64,000 nt of DNA from Ruminococcus sp. (GTDB taxonomy: Bacteria > Bacillota > Clostridia > Oscillospirales > Ruminococcaceae), in NCBI RefSeq assembly GCF_017464355.1, contig NZ_JAFUAG010000041.1, forward strand, positions 268,787-332,786, written 5' to 3'. Below, in pieces: positions 26,827 to 36,022 of the stretch (within the stretch, counting starts at the first letter, position 1; the number at the start of each line of letters is the position of its first letter). Made by a program: the position numbers and the translations under genes. Below the pieces are notes generated by a model. That model saw nothing but the letters and a program-made list of their open reading frames with translations, was not told the origin of the DNA and did not search any database.

Positions 26827-27720
26827 ATGAGCGAAGCTGCAAAAGTGCAGTGGTTTCCCGGACATATGGCAAAGACCCGGCGTATAATGGCATCTAACCT
26901 TAAGCTTGTTGATGCGGTGGTAGAGATCACCGATGCGAGGATACCATATTCCAGCCGTAACCCCGAGATAAAGAAGATATGCGGCTCAAAACCCAGAATG
27001 GTGCTGCTGAACAAGGCGGATTCCGCCGACCGGAACGTTACCTCCATGTGGATAGAATACTATAAAAAGCAGGGCATATCCGCCCTTGCCACCGACTGCC
27101 GCAGCGGCAGGAACGTCAATAAATTCTACCCCATGCTGAAAGAGATACTGGCTGACCAGATAACCAAGTGGGAGACCCGCGGAATGACGGGCAGACCTAT
27201 CAGGATAATGATAGTCGGTATACCGAACGTCGGCAAGTCCTCGTTTATAAACAGGCTTGCAGGGGCTAAAATGGCAAAGGTCGAGGACAGACCGGGTGTC
27301 ACCCGAGGTAAACAGTGGGTAGCCCTTGAAGACGGTTTTGAACTGCTGGATATGCCCGGTGTGCTTTGGCCTAAGTTCGATGATAAGCTGGTGGGCGAAA
27401 GGCTGGCATTCACAGGGGCGGTAAAGGATGTTATCCTTGATACCGAATACCTGGCCTGCAGATTGCTGGAATTTCTCTGCGATGATTACCCGCAGCTGCT
27501 TACCGAACGCTACGGTATATCCCTTGATGAACTGCCTGAACCTATGGACGAGATGCAGGGTTGCGTTGTCGGCTATGAACTGCTGGAGCGTGTGGGCAGA
27601 AAGCGTGGCTTCCTGGTCTCAGGGGGAGAGATAAATACCGAGCGTGCAGCCAACACCGTTCTTGATGAGTTCCGCGGCGGCAAGCTTGGCAGACTTTCCC
27701 TTGAAAAGCCAAAGGGGTGA
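26827..27720 (+). CDS. rbgA: Ribosome biogenesis GTPase YlqF/RbgA
   Basis: Circularly permuted GTPase needed for late assembly of the 50S subunit. The G motifs come in the permuted order: NKAD (G4, near residue 63) first, then GIPNVGKSS (G1, near 132) and DMPGV (G3). The N-terminus has WFPGHMAKTRR, the family signature. Its 297 residues are typical. AAAGGAGG lies 11 bases before ATG 26827. The C-terminal domain that binds rRNA is intact. Confidence 0.96.
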   Translation: MSEAAKVQWFPGHMAKTRRIMASNLKLVDAVVEITDARIPYSSRNPEIKKICGSKPRMVLLNKADSADRNVTSMWIEYYKKQGISALATDCRSGRNVNKFYPMLKEILADQITKWETRGMTGRPIRIMIVGIPNVGKSSFINRLAGAKMAKVEDRPGVTRGKQWVALEDGFELLDMPGVLWPKFDDKLVGERLAFTGAVKDVILDTEYLACRLLEFLCDDYPQLLTERYGISLDELPEPMDEMQGCVVGYELLERVGRKRGFLVSGGEINTERAANTVLDEFRGGKLGRLSLEKPKG

Positions 27721-27724
27721 TACA

Positions 27725-28339
27725 GTGACACTAAGTGAATTTGATGATACCTACAGAGAAAAGTATGACTTAGTCTGCGGCTGTGATGAAGCAGGAAGAG
27801 GTCCTCTGGCAGGAGATGTTTTTGCGGCGGCGGTCATCTTTGATAAGTACACTGTCATCGAGGGCGTCAACGACAGCAAGAAGCTTACCGCTAAAAAGCG
27901 TGAAGAACTTTTTGATGAGATAGTAGATAAGGCACTGGATTTTTCCATACAGTGTGCAACTGTTGAGGAGATAGAGAAGTTCAATATCCTCAACTGTGCC
28001 ATGCTCGCCATGAAGCGGGCTGTGGAGGCCATGAAGACCAGGCCTGATATCTGCCTGATAGACGGCAATAAGACCCCCGACCTTGAGTGTGAGACGGTGG
28101 CTGTTGTCAAGGGCGATGCCAAGTCCCAGGCCGTTGCGGCGGCTTCTATACTGGCAAAGGTCGCCCGTGACAGATATATGCTGGAAATGGCAAAGCAGTA
28201 TCCGCAGTATCAGTTTGAAAAGCATAAGGGCTACGGGACGAAGCTGCATTACCAGATGCTGGATATGTACGGCGAAAGCCCCATACACCGCCCCAGCTTT
28301 CTGAAAAAGTATTATGCTAAAAGATCAGACAAGCCGTAG
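27725..28339 (+). CDS. rnhB: Ribonuclease HII
   Basis: Cleaves the RNA strand of RNA-DNA hybrids and starts removal of single ribonucleotides from DNA. The first acidic residues are in CGCDEAGRGPLAGDVF, with further active-site acids in LIDGNK and VVKGDAKS. GTG 27725 follows AAGGGGTG and begins five bases after the rbgA stop; the frame is open 81 bases further into rbgA, but that start would overlap heavily. It overlaps yraN by 26 bases. Confidence 0.95.
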   Translation: MTLSEFDDTYREKYDLVCGCDEAGRGPLAGDVFAAAVIFDKYTVIEGVNDSKKLTAKKREELFDEIVDKALDFSIQCATVEEIEKFNILNCAMLAMKRAVEAMKTRPDICLIDGNKTPDLECETVAVVKGDAKSQAVAAASILAKVARDRYMLEMAKQYPQYQFEKHKGYGTKLHYQMLDMYGESPIHRPSFLKKYYAKRSDKP

Positions 28340-28691
28340 TATCGGCAACATAGGTGAGGATTATGTCTGCGAATATCTCAGGCAGAACGGTTATGAGATA
28401 GTCAGCCGCAACTTTACCATAAGGGGCGGTGAGGTGGATATAATCGCTTCACAAGGAAACAAACTGGCCTTCGTCGAAGTCAAGACCCGCAAAGTCGGTG
28501 CGCTGACGGGCGGCGAAGCAGCCATAACTTATACAAAGAAGCAAAGGCTGATAAAGACGGCTAAAGCCTATCTTGCCAAAACAAAGGTGAAGGCTTTCTG
28601 TCGTTTCGATGTGGCTGTTGTTCAGCATGAAAACGGCAGGGTAGTGTACTTTAAGTATTATCGCTCGGCCTTTGATGCAAGCACAAAGTAA
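28314..28691 (+). CDS. yraN: UPF0102 / YraN family nuclease-like protein
   Basis: Small protein with a restriction-endonuclease-like fold, commonly found next to rnhB. The conserved elements are GEDYVCEYLRQNGYEIVSRN, GEVDIIA and the active-site-like VEVKTRK. Its cellular role is not well defined; a link to DNA repair or natural transformation is suggested in the family. It is the last gene of the lepB operon and overlaps rnhB. Length (125) is normal. Confidence 0.92.
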   Translation: MLKDQTSRSIGNIGEDYVCEYLRQNGYEIVSRNFTIRGGEVDIIASQGNKLAFVEVKTRKVGALTGGEAAITYTKKQRLIKTAKAYLAKTKVKAFCRFDVAVVQHENGRVVYFKYYRSAFDASTK

Positions 28692-28732
28692 ATCTTACCC
28701 GTAAGGGAATAAAATAGAAGGGTTGTTGTTTT

Positions 28733-30226
28733 ATGTTTTACAGAAGTACAAGAAACAGCGGTGTAAATGTTACATCGGCACAGGCTATCGCACAGGGCAT
28801 TTCCGAGGACGGCGGTCTGTTCGTTCCCTCTGAGATACCTGCTGTATCTATGGAGGATATAAAGAAGCTGGGCGAGATGACCTACGCTGAGAGAGCACTT
28901 TTCGTGTTCTCAAAGTTCCTCACTGACTACACTGAGGCTGAGATACGCTACTGTGTTGAGGGCGCATACAATACCAAGAATTTTGATACTGAAAATATCG
29001 CAGAGCTGGCTCACCTGTTCGACGGCACTTATATGCTGGAACTGTGGCACGGCCCCACCTGCGCATTCAAGGATATGGCTCTCCAGATACTTCCTTACCT
29101 GCTGACAACAGCTACCAAGAAGATAAACCTTGATAAGAAGGTAGTTATCCTCGTTGCTACTTCGGGCGATACGGGCAAGGCTGCGCTGGAAGGCTTCAAG
29201 GACGTCCCCGGTACTGAGATACTGGTGTTCTATCCCGATAATGGCGTATCTGCAATGCAGAAGAAGCAGATGACCACTCAGGAAGGCGAGAACGTTGGCG
29301 TATGCGCTATCAAGGGCAATTTCGATGACGCACAGAATGGTGTCAAGGCTATCTTCACCAATAAGGAGATAGGCGACAAGCTGGCTGAGAACGGCATGAT
29401 GTTCTCCTCTGCAAACTCCATCAACTGGGGCAGACTCGCACCTCAGATAATCTACTATGTTTCCAGCTACGCTCAGCTCCTCAAGGACGGCGAGATAGCT
29501 GAGGGCGAGAAGATCAATATAGTTGTTCCCACAGGCAACTTCGGCAACATTCTTGCAGGCTACTATGCCAAGAAGATGGGTGTGCCCGTTAACAAGCTTA
29601 TCTGCGCTTCCAACGCTAACAATGTTCTTACCGATTTCCTGAAGACAGGTGTTTATGACAGGAACAGACAGTTCTATGCAACTATCTCACCTTCCATGGA
29701 TATACTGATATCTTCCAATCTGGAAAGACTGCTCTATCACCTCTGCGGTGAGAACGATGCCCAGATCAGAGAGTGGTTCGGCAAGCTGGCAAGCGAAGGC
29801 AGGTATGAAGTTACCGAAGATGTCAAGAAGATTCTGGCTGAGGAGTTCTATGCAGGCTGCTGCGACGATGAGAAGACCAAGGCTACTATCAAGGAGTACT
29901 ATGATAAGTATTCCTACACCTGCGATACCCATACAGCAGTTGCTGTTTCGGTTTACGAGGAGTATGTAAAGGCTACAGGCGACAAGACAAAGACTGTTAT
30001 TGCTTCAACTGCAAGCCCCTATAAGTTCTCAGGTTCCGTACTTAGCGCACTGGGCAAGGATACAGGCAGCGATGAGTTCACACTGGTAGAAGAACTGGGC
30101 GAGGCATCAGGTATGCCTGTACCTGCATCACTGGCTTCCCTCAAGAATAAGGATATCAGATTCTCTGAGGTAATAGCTAAGGACGAGATGAAGGACTTCG
30201 TGTTCAGAGCACTGAACGTAAAGTAA
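28733..30226 (+). CDS. thrC: Threonine synthase
   Basis: PLP-dependent enzyme converting O-phosphohomoserine to threonine. The PLP Schiff-base lysine is Lys113 in GPTCAFKDMALQ; the phosphate-binding and catalytic loops follow in LVATSGDTGKAALEGF and IVVPTGNFGNILAGY. The 497-residue length and N-terminus (MFYRSTRNSGVNVTSAQAI) fit the long enteric/clostridial type of the family. ATG 28733 has GAAGGG upstream. The 41-base gap after yraN has no recognisable T-box. Confidence 0.96.
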   Translation: MFYRSTRNSGVNVTSAQAIAQGISEDGGLFVPSEIPAVSMEDIKKLGEMTYAERALFVFSKFLTDYTEAEIRYCVEGAYNTKNFDTENIAELAHLFDGTYMLELWHGPTCAFKDMALQILPYLLTTATKKINLDKKVVILVATSGDTGKAALEGFKDVPGTEILVFYPDNGVSAMQKKQMTTQEGENVGVCAIKGNFDDAQNGVKAIFTNKEIGDKLAENGMMFSSANSINWGRLAPQIIYYVSSYAQLLKDGEIAEGEKINIVVPTGNFGNILAGYYAKKMGVPVNKLICASNANNVLTDFLKTGVYDRNRQFYATISPSMDILISSNLERLLYHLCGENDAQIREWFGKLASEGRYEVTEDVKKILAEEFYAGCCDDEKTKATIKEYYDKYSYTCDTHTAVAVSVYEEYVKATGDKTKTVIASTASPYKFSGSVLSALGKDTGSDEFTLVEELGEASGMPVPASLASLKNKDIRFSEVIAKDEMKDFVFRALNVK

Positions 30227-30243
30227 TATAGAAATGATTATGT

Positions 30244-30259
30244 ACCGCCCGCAGGCGGT
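30244..30259. terminator. Possible weak terminator between thrC and the DUF1540 gene
   Basis: Six-base stem ACCGCC / GGCGGT with loop CGCA between the two convergent genes. No T-run follows on either strand, so it is weak or factor-dependent. Confidence 0.3.
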
Positions 30260-30264
30260 GAATG

Positions 30265-30444
30265 TCAGTGACAGCTGTCGCAATTGCAGGGCTTGAATGT
30301 CCTGCAGACAGTTTCGTCACAGCACTCAGGGTCTGAGCAGGTGCTGCATACCTGTATCTTGCCTGCGGTGCACTCACGGCCGTTGTGGTTGTGAACGCAG
30401 TTTTCCACATCGCACTGTATTCCGCTGATCTTGTTTCTTTCCAT
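30265..30444 (-). CDS. DUF1540 small cysteine-rich protein
   Basis: A 59-residue protein with eleven cysteines and several histidines, reading MERNKISGIQCDVENC..., then HNHNGRECTAGKIQV and CSDPECCDETVC. The arrangement CDVxNCVHN...CTAGKI matches the DUF1540 domain, a short clostridial motif thought to bind metal. AAAGGAG lies 10 bases before the ATG. It converges on thrC. Function is unknown; metal binding or a role in sporulating or stationary cells is only a family-based guess. Confidence 0.85.
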   Translation of the reverse strand: MERNKISGIQCDVENCVHNHNGRECTAGKIQVCSTCSDPECCDETVCRTFKPCNCDSCH

Positions 30445-30538
30445 TGCCGATCACTCCTTTTCTTCAGATAATGCTAGTGTGTGCTGAATTTGTCTTATTA
30501 TAGCTAGAAATAATTACCATATAGATAAGGAGCAATTT

Positions 30539-31249
30539 ATGAAACTGTTTACGATAGCCGACCTGCACCTCTCCTTCGGGGTGGATAAGCCGATGAATAT
30601 CTTCGGCGGCTGGGACGACCACGTTGCAAGGATAGAACATAACTGGCAGAGTAAGGTCGGCAAGGAAGATATAGTCGTGCTCCCCGGGGATCTTTCCTGG
30701 GGTATGAATTTTGAGCAGACGGAAAAAGATCTGGAATTTCTGAATGGCCTGAACGGTACCAAGATAATTTCCAAAGGCAATCACGATTACTGGTGGAACA
30801 CGAATTCCAAAATGCAGAGGTTTTTTGACGAAAAAGGCTTTGATACGCTGCATATACTCCACAATAATCACTATGCTTTCGGTGATGTGGGTATCTGCGG
30901 AACAAGGGGCTGGGTCAACGATAACAGCGAACCCGCCAGCGCCAAGGTCATCGCAAGAGAAGCTATAAGGCTGGAGCTTTCTATTCAGTCGGCCGTAAAG
31001 GCAGGGCTGAAGCCTGTGGTGTTTTTGCATTATCCCCCTGTGTTTGCCGAGAGCAGAAATCTTGACATACTGGACGTGCTTTATAAGTATCATATAAAGT
31101 GGGTGTTCTACGGACATCTCCATGGCAAAGCCCATAATTATGCCATAAACGGTGTCTATGACGGTATCAATTACAGGCTTATTTCAAGTGATTTTTTGCA
31201 TTTTGACCCAATGGATATCACCAGAATTGTGCAAAGTGACAATTTGTAA
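30539..31249 (+). CDS. Calcineurin-like metallophosphoesterase
   Basis: Cytoplasmic dinuclear-metal phosphoesterase of unknown substrate. All five metal-site motifs are visible in order: ADLHLS (residue 7 on), GDLSWG, GNHDYWW, LHYPP and GHLHG. The product is 236 residues with no signal or membrane segment. The start follows AAGGAG by eight bases. It lies between DUF1540 and tig with no shared promoter visible. Confidence 0.88.
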   Translation: MKLFTIADLHLSFGVDKPMNIFGGWDDHVARIEHNWQSKVGKEDIVVLPGDLSWGMNFEQTEKDLEFLNGLNGTKIISKGNHDYWWNTNSKMQRFFDEKGFDTLHILHNNHYAFGDVGICGTRGWVNDNSEPASAKVIAREAIRLELSIQSAVKAGLKPVVFLHYPPVFAESRNLDILDVLYKYHIKWVFYGHLHGKAHNYAINGVYDGINYRLISSDFLHFDPMDITRIVQSDNL

Positions 31250-31257
31250 AAAAGTAC

Positions 31258-31286
31258 TGGAAATAATGGCAAAAGTATGCTATAAT
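31258..31286 (+). promoter_or_regulatory. tig promoter
   Basis: TGGAAA (31258-31263), a 17-nt spacer and a perfect TATAAT (31281-31286), 36 bases before tig. Confidence 0.7.
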
Positions 31287-31321
31287 ATATAAGATATATT
31301 TTAATTTGGAGGAATTCTAAA

Positions 31322-32602
31322 ATGAGTTTAAAAGCTACAAATAACGTTGGAACAAACAGCTACGAGCTGGAGATCGAGATCCCCGCAAAGGATTTTGAAG
31401 AGGCTCTGGAAAAGGCATACCTCAAGGCAAGAAAGAACATCTCTCTGCCCGGCTTCCGTAAGGGCAAGGCTCCCCGTAAGCTGATCGAGAAGAACTACGG
31501 CGAAGAGGTTTTCTATGAGGATGCTGTTAATCTGCTGTATGCTCCCGTTGTAAACGGTGCTATCGATGAGTCAGGTCTTGACCTTGTATGTCAGCCTGAG
31601 GTAGAAGTTACCGAGATCAGCAAGGAGAACGGCGTTAAGCTGAAGGCAACCTGCACCACTAAGCCTGAAGTTGAAGTTAAGGACTACAAGGGTATAGAGG
31701 TTGAAAAAGTTGTCAATGATGTAACTGATGAGGATATCCAGAAGAAGCTGGACGAGTTGAGAGAGAAGAATGTCAGGATCGTAACTGTTGACGACAGAGC
31801 AGCAGAGAACGGCGATACTGTTAAGATCGACTTCGAGGGCTTCAAAGACGGCGTTGCATTTGACGGCGGCAAGGCTGAGGACTTCGATCTGGAGCTTGGC
31901 AGCGGCCAGTTCATTCCCGGTTTTGAGGATCAGATCGTTGGTCACAGCACCGGTGAGCAGTTCGACATCAACGTTACTTTCCCTGAGGAGTATCAGGTAA
32001 AGGACCTGGCAGGCGCTGCAGCTATATTCAAGATCAACCTCAAGAGCATTTCAAAGAAGGAACTGCCTGAGCTTGACGATGATATGGTCAAGGACAGCAC
32101 TGACTTCGATACAGTTGATGAGTATAAGGCTGATGTAAAGGCTAAGCTGGAAGAGTCTGCTCAGAAGGCTGCTGATACTAAGGTAGAGGGTGACCTCTTC
32201 GATAAGGTCATCGAGAACATGACAGCTGAGATACCCCCTGTAATGTTTGACAACAGAGTAAATGAAATGGTAGCTGAGCTGGAGCAGAGAATGGCTCCTC
32301 AGGGCATTTCTCTGGATATGTATATGCAGTTCACAGGCCAGAACCTTGATACTATCAAGAAGGGCTATGCTGAGCAGGCTGAAAAGCAGGTCAAGCTCAG
32401 ACTTGCTCTGGAGAAGGTAGCTGAGGTAGAGAACGTTCAGGTTACAGATGAGGAGCTGGAGGACGAGTTCAAGAAGCTGGCAGATACCTACAAGATGGAA
32501 GTTGAGCAGGTCAAGAGCCTGATCCGTGCTGAGGATCTTAGAAAGGATCTCTCTGTTGGCAAGGCTGTTGATATCATCAAGGAGTCTGCTGTTATCAAGT
32601 AA
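31322..32602 (+). CDS. tig: Trigger factor
   Basis: Ribosome-associated chaperone and peptidyl-prolyl isomerase that receives nascent chains at the exit tunnel. The L23-binding signature [10 protein letters not shown] is near residue 45, the FKBP-type isomerase domain ([20 protein letters not shown]) spans about 150-245, and the helical chaperone arms make up the C-terminus. The 426-residue length is standard. TTGGAGGAA precedes the ATG. It is followed by clpP and clpX, the usual Firmicutes order. Confidence 0.97.
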   Translation: MSLKATNNVGTNSYELEIEIPAKDFEEALEKAYLKARKNISLPGFRKGKAPRKLIEKNYGEEVFYEDAVNLLYAPVVNGAIDESGLDLVCQPEVEVTEISKENGVKLKATCTTKPEVEVKDYKGIEVEKVVNDVTDEDIQKKLDELREKNVRIVTVDDRAAENGDTVKIDFEGFKDGVAFDGGKAEDFDLELGSGQFIPGFEDQIVGHSTGEQFDINVTFPEEYQVKDLAGAAAIFKINLKSISKKELPELDDDMVKDSTDFDTVDEYKADVKAKLEESAQKAADTKVEGDLFDKVIENMTAEIPPVMFDNRVNEMVAELEQRMAPQGISLDMYMQFTGQNLDTIKKGYAEQAEKQVKLRLALEKVAEVENVQVTDEELEDEFKKLADTYKMEVEQVKSLIRAEDLRKDLSVGKAVDIIKESAVIK

Positions 32603-32608
32603 GAAATA

Positions 32609-32657
32609 TTTCGCCTGCATTTGCTGTCGATGAATGTCGGCAGTGCTTGCGGGCGAA
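32609..32657 (+). other. Long imperfect hairpin between tig and clpP
   Basis: TTCGCCTGCA at the left pairs with TGCGGGCGAA at the right, and TGCTGTCGA pairs with TCGGCAGTG inside. No T-run follows, so it is more likely an mRNA processing or stabilising structure in a tig-clpP-clpX transcript than a strong terminator. Confidence 0.45.
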
Positions 32658-32688
32658 TACTTATATCTATAGTTTAGGAGGCATTAAT

Positions 32689-33279
32689 ATGGCACTTGTA
32701 CCTTATGTAGTAGAACAGACCAGCAGGGGAGAGAGGAGTTACGATATCTTTTCCCGTCTGCTGAACGACAGGATAATCATGCTCTGTGAGCCCATAGATG
32801 ATCATGTTGCCAGTCTCGTTATCGCACAGCTGCTCTATCTTGAGAGCCAGGATCCCGAGAAGGATATAGACATTTATATAAACAGCCCCGGAGGTTCTGT
32901 TACCGCAGGCATGGCTATCTACGATACTATCCAGTATATCAGATGTGACGTTAATACCATATGCATCGGTATGGCCGCTTCAATGGGCGCATTCCTGCTT
33001 TCCAGCGGTACCAAGGGCAAGAGGTTCTCTCTGCCTAACAGTGAGATAATGATACACCAGCCCCTCATCGGCGGCGGCGGTATCTCAGGCCAGTGTACCG
33101 ACGTCAAGATACACTCCGACCACCTGGTTGCTACCAGAGAAAAGCTCAACAAGATACTTGCCGAGAACACAGGCAAGAGCATTGAGCAGATCGCCATCGA
33201 TACCGAGCGTGATAATTATCTCACCGCGCAGGAGGCTATGGAGTACGGTCTTGTTGACAAGGTAATTTCTAAAAGATAG
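32689..33279 (+). CDS. clpP: ATP-dependent Clp protease proteolytic subunit
   Basis: Serine peptidase forming the double heptameric chamber fed by ClpX. The catalytic Ser98 lies in MAASMGAF, His123 in MIHQPL and the Asp in the following helix region. I chose ATG 32689 because TTAGGAGG lies directly upstream and the protein then begins [19 protein letters not shown], the normal N-terminus; the frame extends 14 codons further without a ribosome site. The product has 196 residues. Confidence 0.97.
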   Translation: MALVPYVVEQTSRGERSYDIFSRLLNDRIIMLCEPIDDHVASLVIAQLLYLESQDPEKDIDIYINSPGGSVTAGMAIYDTIQYIRCDVNTICIGMAASMGAFLLSSGTKGKRFSLPNSEIMIHQPLIGGGGISGQCTDVKIHSDHLVATREKLNKILAENTGKSIEQIAIDTERDNYLTAQEAMEYGLVDKVISKR

Positions 33280-33291
33280 GTAGTGATCTAA

Positions 33292-34578
33292 ATGGCAAAT
33301 GATACACTGAAAAGGTGCCTTTTCTGCGGAAAGACCGAGAATAAGGTCAGAAATATGTTTTCTGCGGGAAACAATCATATATGCGATGAATGTGTACTGT
33401 TCTGCTATGACATTCTCGAAGACCAGGGTTCTGTAGGCCCCCGTGCTAAGGTGGCTGAGAAGATCCCTAAGAGATCAAAGGTCAATGAGTCTGACGGTAT
33501 CACTCTGAAAAAGCCCGCTGAGATCAAGGCAGTCCTTGATGAGTATGTCATCGGTCAGGACGAAGCCAAGATAGCGCTTTCTGTGGCTGTATACAACCAC
33601 TATAAGCGTATCCTCACCCTTGATGAGGACACTGATGATGTTGAGATCCAGAAGAGCAACGTGCTGCTTCTAGGCCCAACAGGTACAGGCAAGACCCTTC
33701 TTGCCCAGACCCTTGCAAGACTGCTGAACGTTCCCTTTGCTATCGCAGATGCTACTACTCTTACCGAGGCAGGTTATGTCGGCGATGATGTTGAGAACGT
33801 GCTGACAAGGCTTATTCAGGCCGCTAACTACAATGTTGAGGAAGCATCTCACGGTATAATCTATATCGATGAGATAGATAAGATCGCCAGAAAGTCCGAG
33901 AACACCTCTATTACCAGAGATGTCAGCGGTGAGGGCGTACAGCAGGCACTGCTGAAGATCGTTGAAGGCACTGTCTCCAACGTTCCTCCCCAGGGCGGCA
34001 GAAAGCACCCTCATCAGGAGTTTATACAGATAGACACCAAGAATATCCTGTTCATCTGCGGTGGTGCATTTGACGGCCTTGAAGCTGTCATAAAAAAGCG
34101 TACCGATTCTTCCTCCATGGGCTTTGGCGGAACTGTCAAGAACAAGTCTTCTGATTTCAATATACTGAAAAAGGTCGAGCCTCATGATCTGGTGAAGTTT
34201 GGTATAGTGCCTGAACTGGTAGGTCGTCTGCCTGTTATCACGGTGCTTGATGAACTGGATGAAGCTGCGCTCTGCAGGATACTGACCGAGCCTAAGAATT
34301 CTCTTATCAAGCAGTACACCAAGCTGTTTGACCTGGATAATATCGAATTTGAGGTAACACCCGATGCTCTCACAGAGATAGCCAAGGTCACTATCGATCA
34401 GAAGACAGGTGCAAGAGGTCTTCGCTCTGTGGTTGAAAGGATACTCACCAAGCTGATGTTTGATGCACCTTCCGACAGCACTATAAAGGGCATAAAGATC
34501 ACTGCTGAATGTGTCCGTGACGGCGCCGACCCTGAGATAATCAGGCGCGAAGCTGAAGAGGACAAGGACGCAGTTTAA
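33292..34578 (+). CDS. clpX: ATP-dependent Clp protease ATP-binding subunit ClpX
   Basis: AAA+ unfoldase that feeds substrates to ClpP. The N-terminal zinc domain has [14 protein letters not shown] and ICDECVLFC (four Cys). Walker A is GPTGTGKT, Walker [11 protein letters not shown], and the C-terminal small domain contains [11 protein letters not shown] ClpP-contacting IGF-type loop is expected in the large domain. It starts 12 bases after clpP. Length (428) is normal. Confidence 0.97.
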   Translation: MANDTLKRCLFCGKTENKVRNMFSAGNNHICDECVLFCYDILEDQGSVGPRAKVAEKIPKRSKVNESDGITLKKPAEIKAVLDEYVIGQDEAKIALSVAVYNHYKRILTLDEDTDDVEIQKSNVLLLGPTGTGKTLLAQTLARLLNVPFAIADATTLTEAGYVGDDVENVLTRLIQAANYNVEEASHGIIYIDEIDKIARKSENTSITRDVSGEGVQQALLKIVEGTVSNVPPQGGRKHPHQEFIQIDTKNILFICGGAFDGLEAVIKKRTDSSSMGFGGTVKNKSSDFNILKKVEPHDLVKFGIVPELVGRLPVITVLDELDEAALCRILTEPKNSLIKQYTKLFDLDNIEFEVTPDALTEIAKVTIDQKTGARGLRSVVERILTKLMFDAPSDSTIKGIKITAECVRDGADPEIIRREAEEDKDAV

Positions 34579-34604
34579 GTACGTTATTTCCCGATAAATA
34601 AATC

Positions 34605-34642
34605 AGTACCCGTTAGCTTTGCAGCTTTTGGGTACTTTTTTT
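34605..34642 (+). terminator. clpX terminator
   Basis: AGTACCC / GGGTACT with an internal AGCT-TTGC-AGCT hairpin, followed by seven T. Confidence 0.85.
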
Positions 34643-34646
34643 ATGC

Positions 34647-34682
34647 AACAAAAGCGCCACAGCACATTTTGTGCCATGGCGC
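34647..34682 (-). terminator. Terminator of the alpha/beta-hydrolase gene
   Basis: On the minus strand, GCGCCATGGCAC / GTGCTGTGGCGC (12 bp, one G-U) followed by TTTTGTTG. It lies back-to-back with the clpX terminator. Confidence 0.85.
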
Positions 34683-34711
34683 CGACTTCTATAACATCAC
34701 AGAAAACTTCA

Positions 34712-35506
34712 TTACTCGTCGTCATTGTTCCTGTTGCAGATAGCCCTGATGACCTTGAGATAATCATCGGTCTTTCTTACAGAATAAGTCAGGTGTCCCT
34801 CGCCCCTCAGAGTCTTGAAATTAGCTGAGGGATAAGCATCTATCAGATGCTTGAAGCACGACTTGAAATTCTTCTCGTCTGATGCGTAAACGAAGAAGAT
34901 GTTCTCCTGAACTTCATCAGGCAGGGGAGGGAAGTTGAAGGTATATCTAGCTTCTGTTTCGTTCTTGATACTGCCCTCTGTCAGTACAGGTGCTGTCTTT
35001 ACCATTGACTCGATAACAGGACGCATGGTCTCGGTATCGTCATTCTTGAACATATCGACGTTCTTCCAGTTGACTACCTCGTCAACGCTCTGGTTCTTCA
35101 TCTTGTTCATCATAGACTTGTGCTTGAAGCCCATGATAGCCTTGTACAGCTTAGGCTGCTTCAGGAAAGTACCGCCGTCAAAGAAGGCAGATTCAACACT
35201 AATGCGCTGCCTCAGCGACTGAGAGATAAGCTCCATACCTATCTCAGCGCCCATAGCCTGACCGTATATCAGACAGACATCTGAGATACCGTTCTCTTTG
35301 AGAAAACCGACTATCTCCTTAGCCTCTTTATGAGCCGTAGTGAAATCTTCGCTGCCCTCATAATGTCCGTTATATTCAGGGACGATAATGTAGTATTCGT
35401 TAGTAAGCTCCTCATAGAGATAAGAAAGGGACTCAGCTGAACAGAAAGAACTGGTAAGCATGATTATTATGGGATTTTGCCTGTTACCGTAAGTATTAAA
35501 TCGCAT
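34712..35506 (-). CDS. Alpha/beta-hydrolase-like protein lacking the serine nucleophile
   Basis: Fold features of alpha/beta hydrolases are visible: an early strand with IIIMLTSSFCSAESL in place of the HGxxG oxyanion loop, VPEYNGHYEGS, a nucleophile-elbow position and a late GEGHLTYS that supplies the His. The elbow reads YGQAMGAEIG, with Ala where GxSxG has Ser, so ordinary esterase activity is unlikely. It may be a binding protein or use another residue. I prefer ATG 35506 (spacing 7 from AAGGAG) over 35512. It is a single gene with promoter at 35595 and its own terminator. Confidence 0.75.
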   Translation of the reverse strand: MRFNTYGNRQNPIIIMLTSSFCSAESLSYLYEELTNEYYIIVPEYNGHYEGSEDFTTAHKEAKEIVGFLKENGISDVCLIYGQAMGAEIGMELISQSLRQRISVESAFFDGGTFLKQPKLYKAIMGFKHKSMMNKMKNQSVDEVVNWKNVDMFKNDDTETMRPVIESMVKTAPVLTEGSIKNETEARYTFNFPPLPDEVQENIFFVYASDEKNFKSCFKHLIDAYPSANFKTLRGEGHLTYSVRKTDDYLKVIRAICNRNNDDE

Positions 35507-35594
35507 ATACATTCTCCTTCATAAAATAGTATAATGATTTAGCTTATTTATATGTAATAAAATTCTAATAGTTTAACTTAAATATGTTGTATAT

Positions 35595-35623
35595 ATTATA
35601 CCATAAAAATGCGGATTAGTCAA
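35595..35623 (-). promoter_or_regulatory. Promoter of the alpha/beta-hydrolase-like gene
   Basis: Minus-strand TTGACT (35623-35618), a 17-nt spacer and TATAAT (35600-35595), leaving an 80-base leader. Confidence 0.8.
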
Positions 35624-35685
35624 TCTTTAAAAGCAAATTTATCGTTTTGTACAAAATTTTCTGTTATATGTTTTCAATTTGACAA

Positions 35686-35700
35686 ATCTCAGGCTGAGAT
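35686..35700. repeat. Perfect 15-base palindrome, possible operator
   Basis: ATCTCAG-G-CTGAGAT lies upstream of the hydrolase promoter, just after a TTGACA-like hexamer. Its symmetry fits a dimeric repressor site; no regulator can be named. Confidence 0.35.
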
Positions 35701-35741
35701 ATTTCTAAGCAATATATTTTCAGCGGAAGGCAGCATATGTG

Positions 35742-35777
35742 CAAAATAAACGACCGCGGAAGTCCCGCGGCCGTTTT
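35742..35777. terminator. Terminator of the minus-strand surface operon
   Basis: ACGACCGCGG / CCGCGGCCGT stem (10 bp, one G-U or mismatch position) with TTTATTTTG on the minus strand and TTTT on the plus strand. It lies 7 bases after the last gene of the operon. Confidence 0.85.
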
Positions 35778-35783
35778 CATGTT

Positions 35784-36008
35784 TTAAAGCGAATTCAGCT
35801 TTTTCTGCAGTTCGATCATGTGGTTGCGGCAGGCAGTTATCTCGCCTGTGTACTTGTTGAACCACTCAACGTCGTTCTCGTTAGGCTCTTCCTGCAGAAG
35901 CACCGCCTGTACCAGTGCCGACTGTGATCTTGAACGCTTGCGCTCGATCTCTTCGATAGTCTGTCTGCATATCTTGATCTCGCGTTTAAGCTTTCTCTTT
36001 TCATTCAT
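35784..36008 (-). CDS. Small basic coiled-coil protein, last gene of surface operon
   Basis: A 74-residue protein of unknown function with charged helices (RKLKREIKICRQTIEEIERKR and HMIELQKKLNSL) likely to form a short coiled coil, and no signal or membrane helix, so it should be cytoplasmic. It starts 14 bases after the preceding gene and is followed at once by the operon terminator. Its helical character could let it dock on the coiled-coil region of the DUF2357 fusion protein two genes upstream; this is only a guess from context. Confidence 0.75.
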   Translation of the reverse strand: MNEKRKLKREIKICRQTIEEIERKRSRSQSALVQAVLLQEEPNENDVEWFNKYTGEITACRNHMIELQKKLNSL

Positions 36009-36022
36009 TTTATCTCACCTCA

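Noticed and set aside
28692-28732. Looked for a T-box or threonine leader before thrC
   Set aside because: The gap is only 41 bases and has no T-box sequence or terminator.
30204-30410. 68-codon minus-strand frame overlapping the thrC end
   Set aside because: Wrong frame of the same strand; the DUF1540 frame (30265-30444) has the ribosome site and the family motif.
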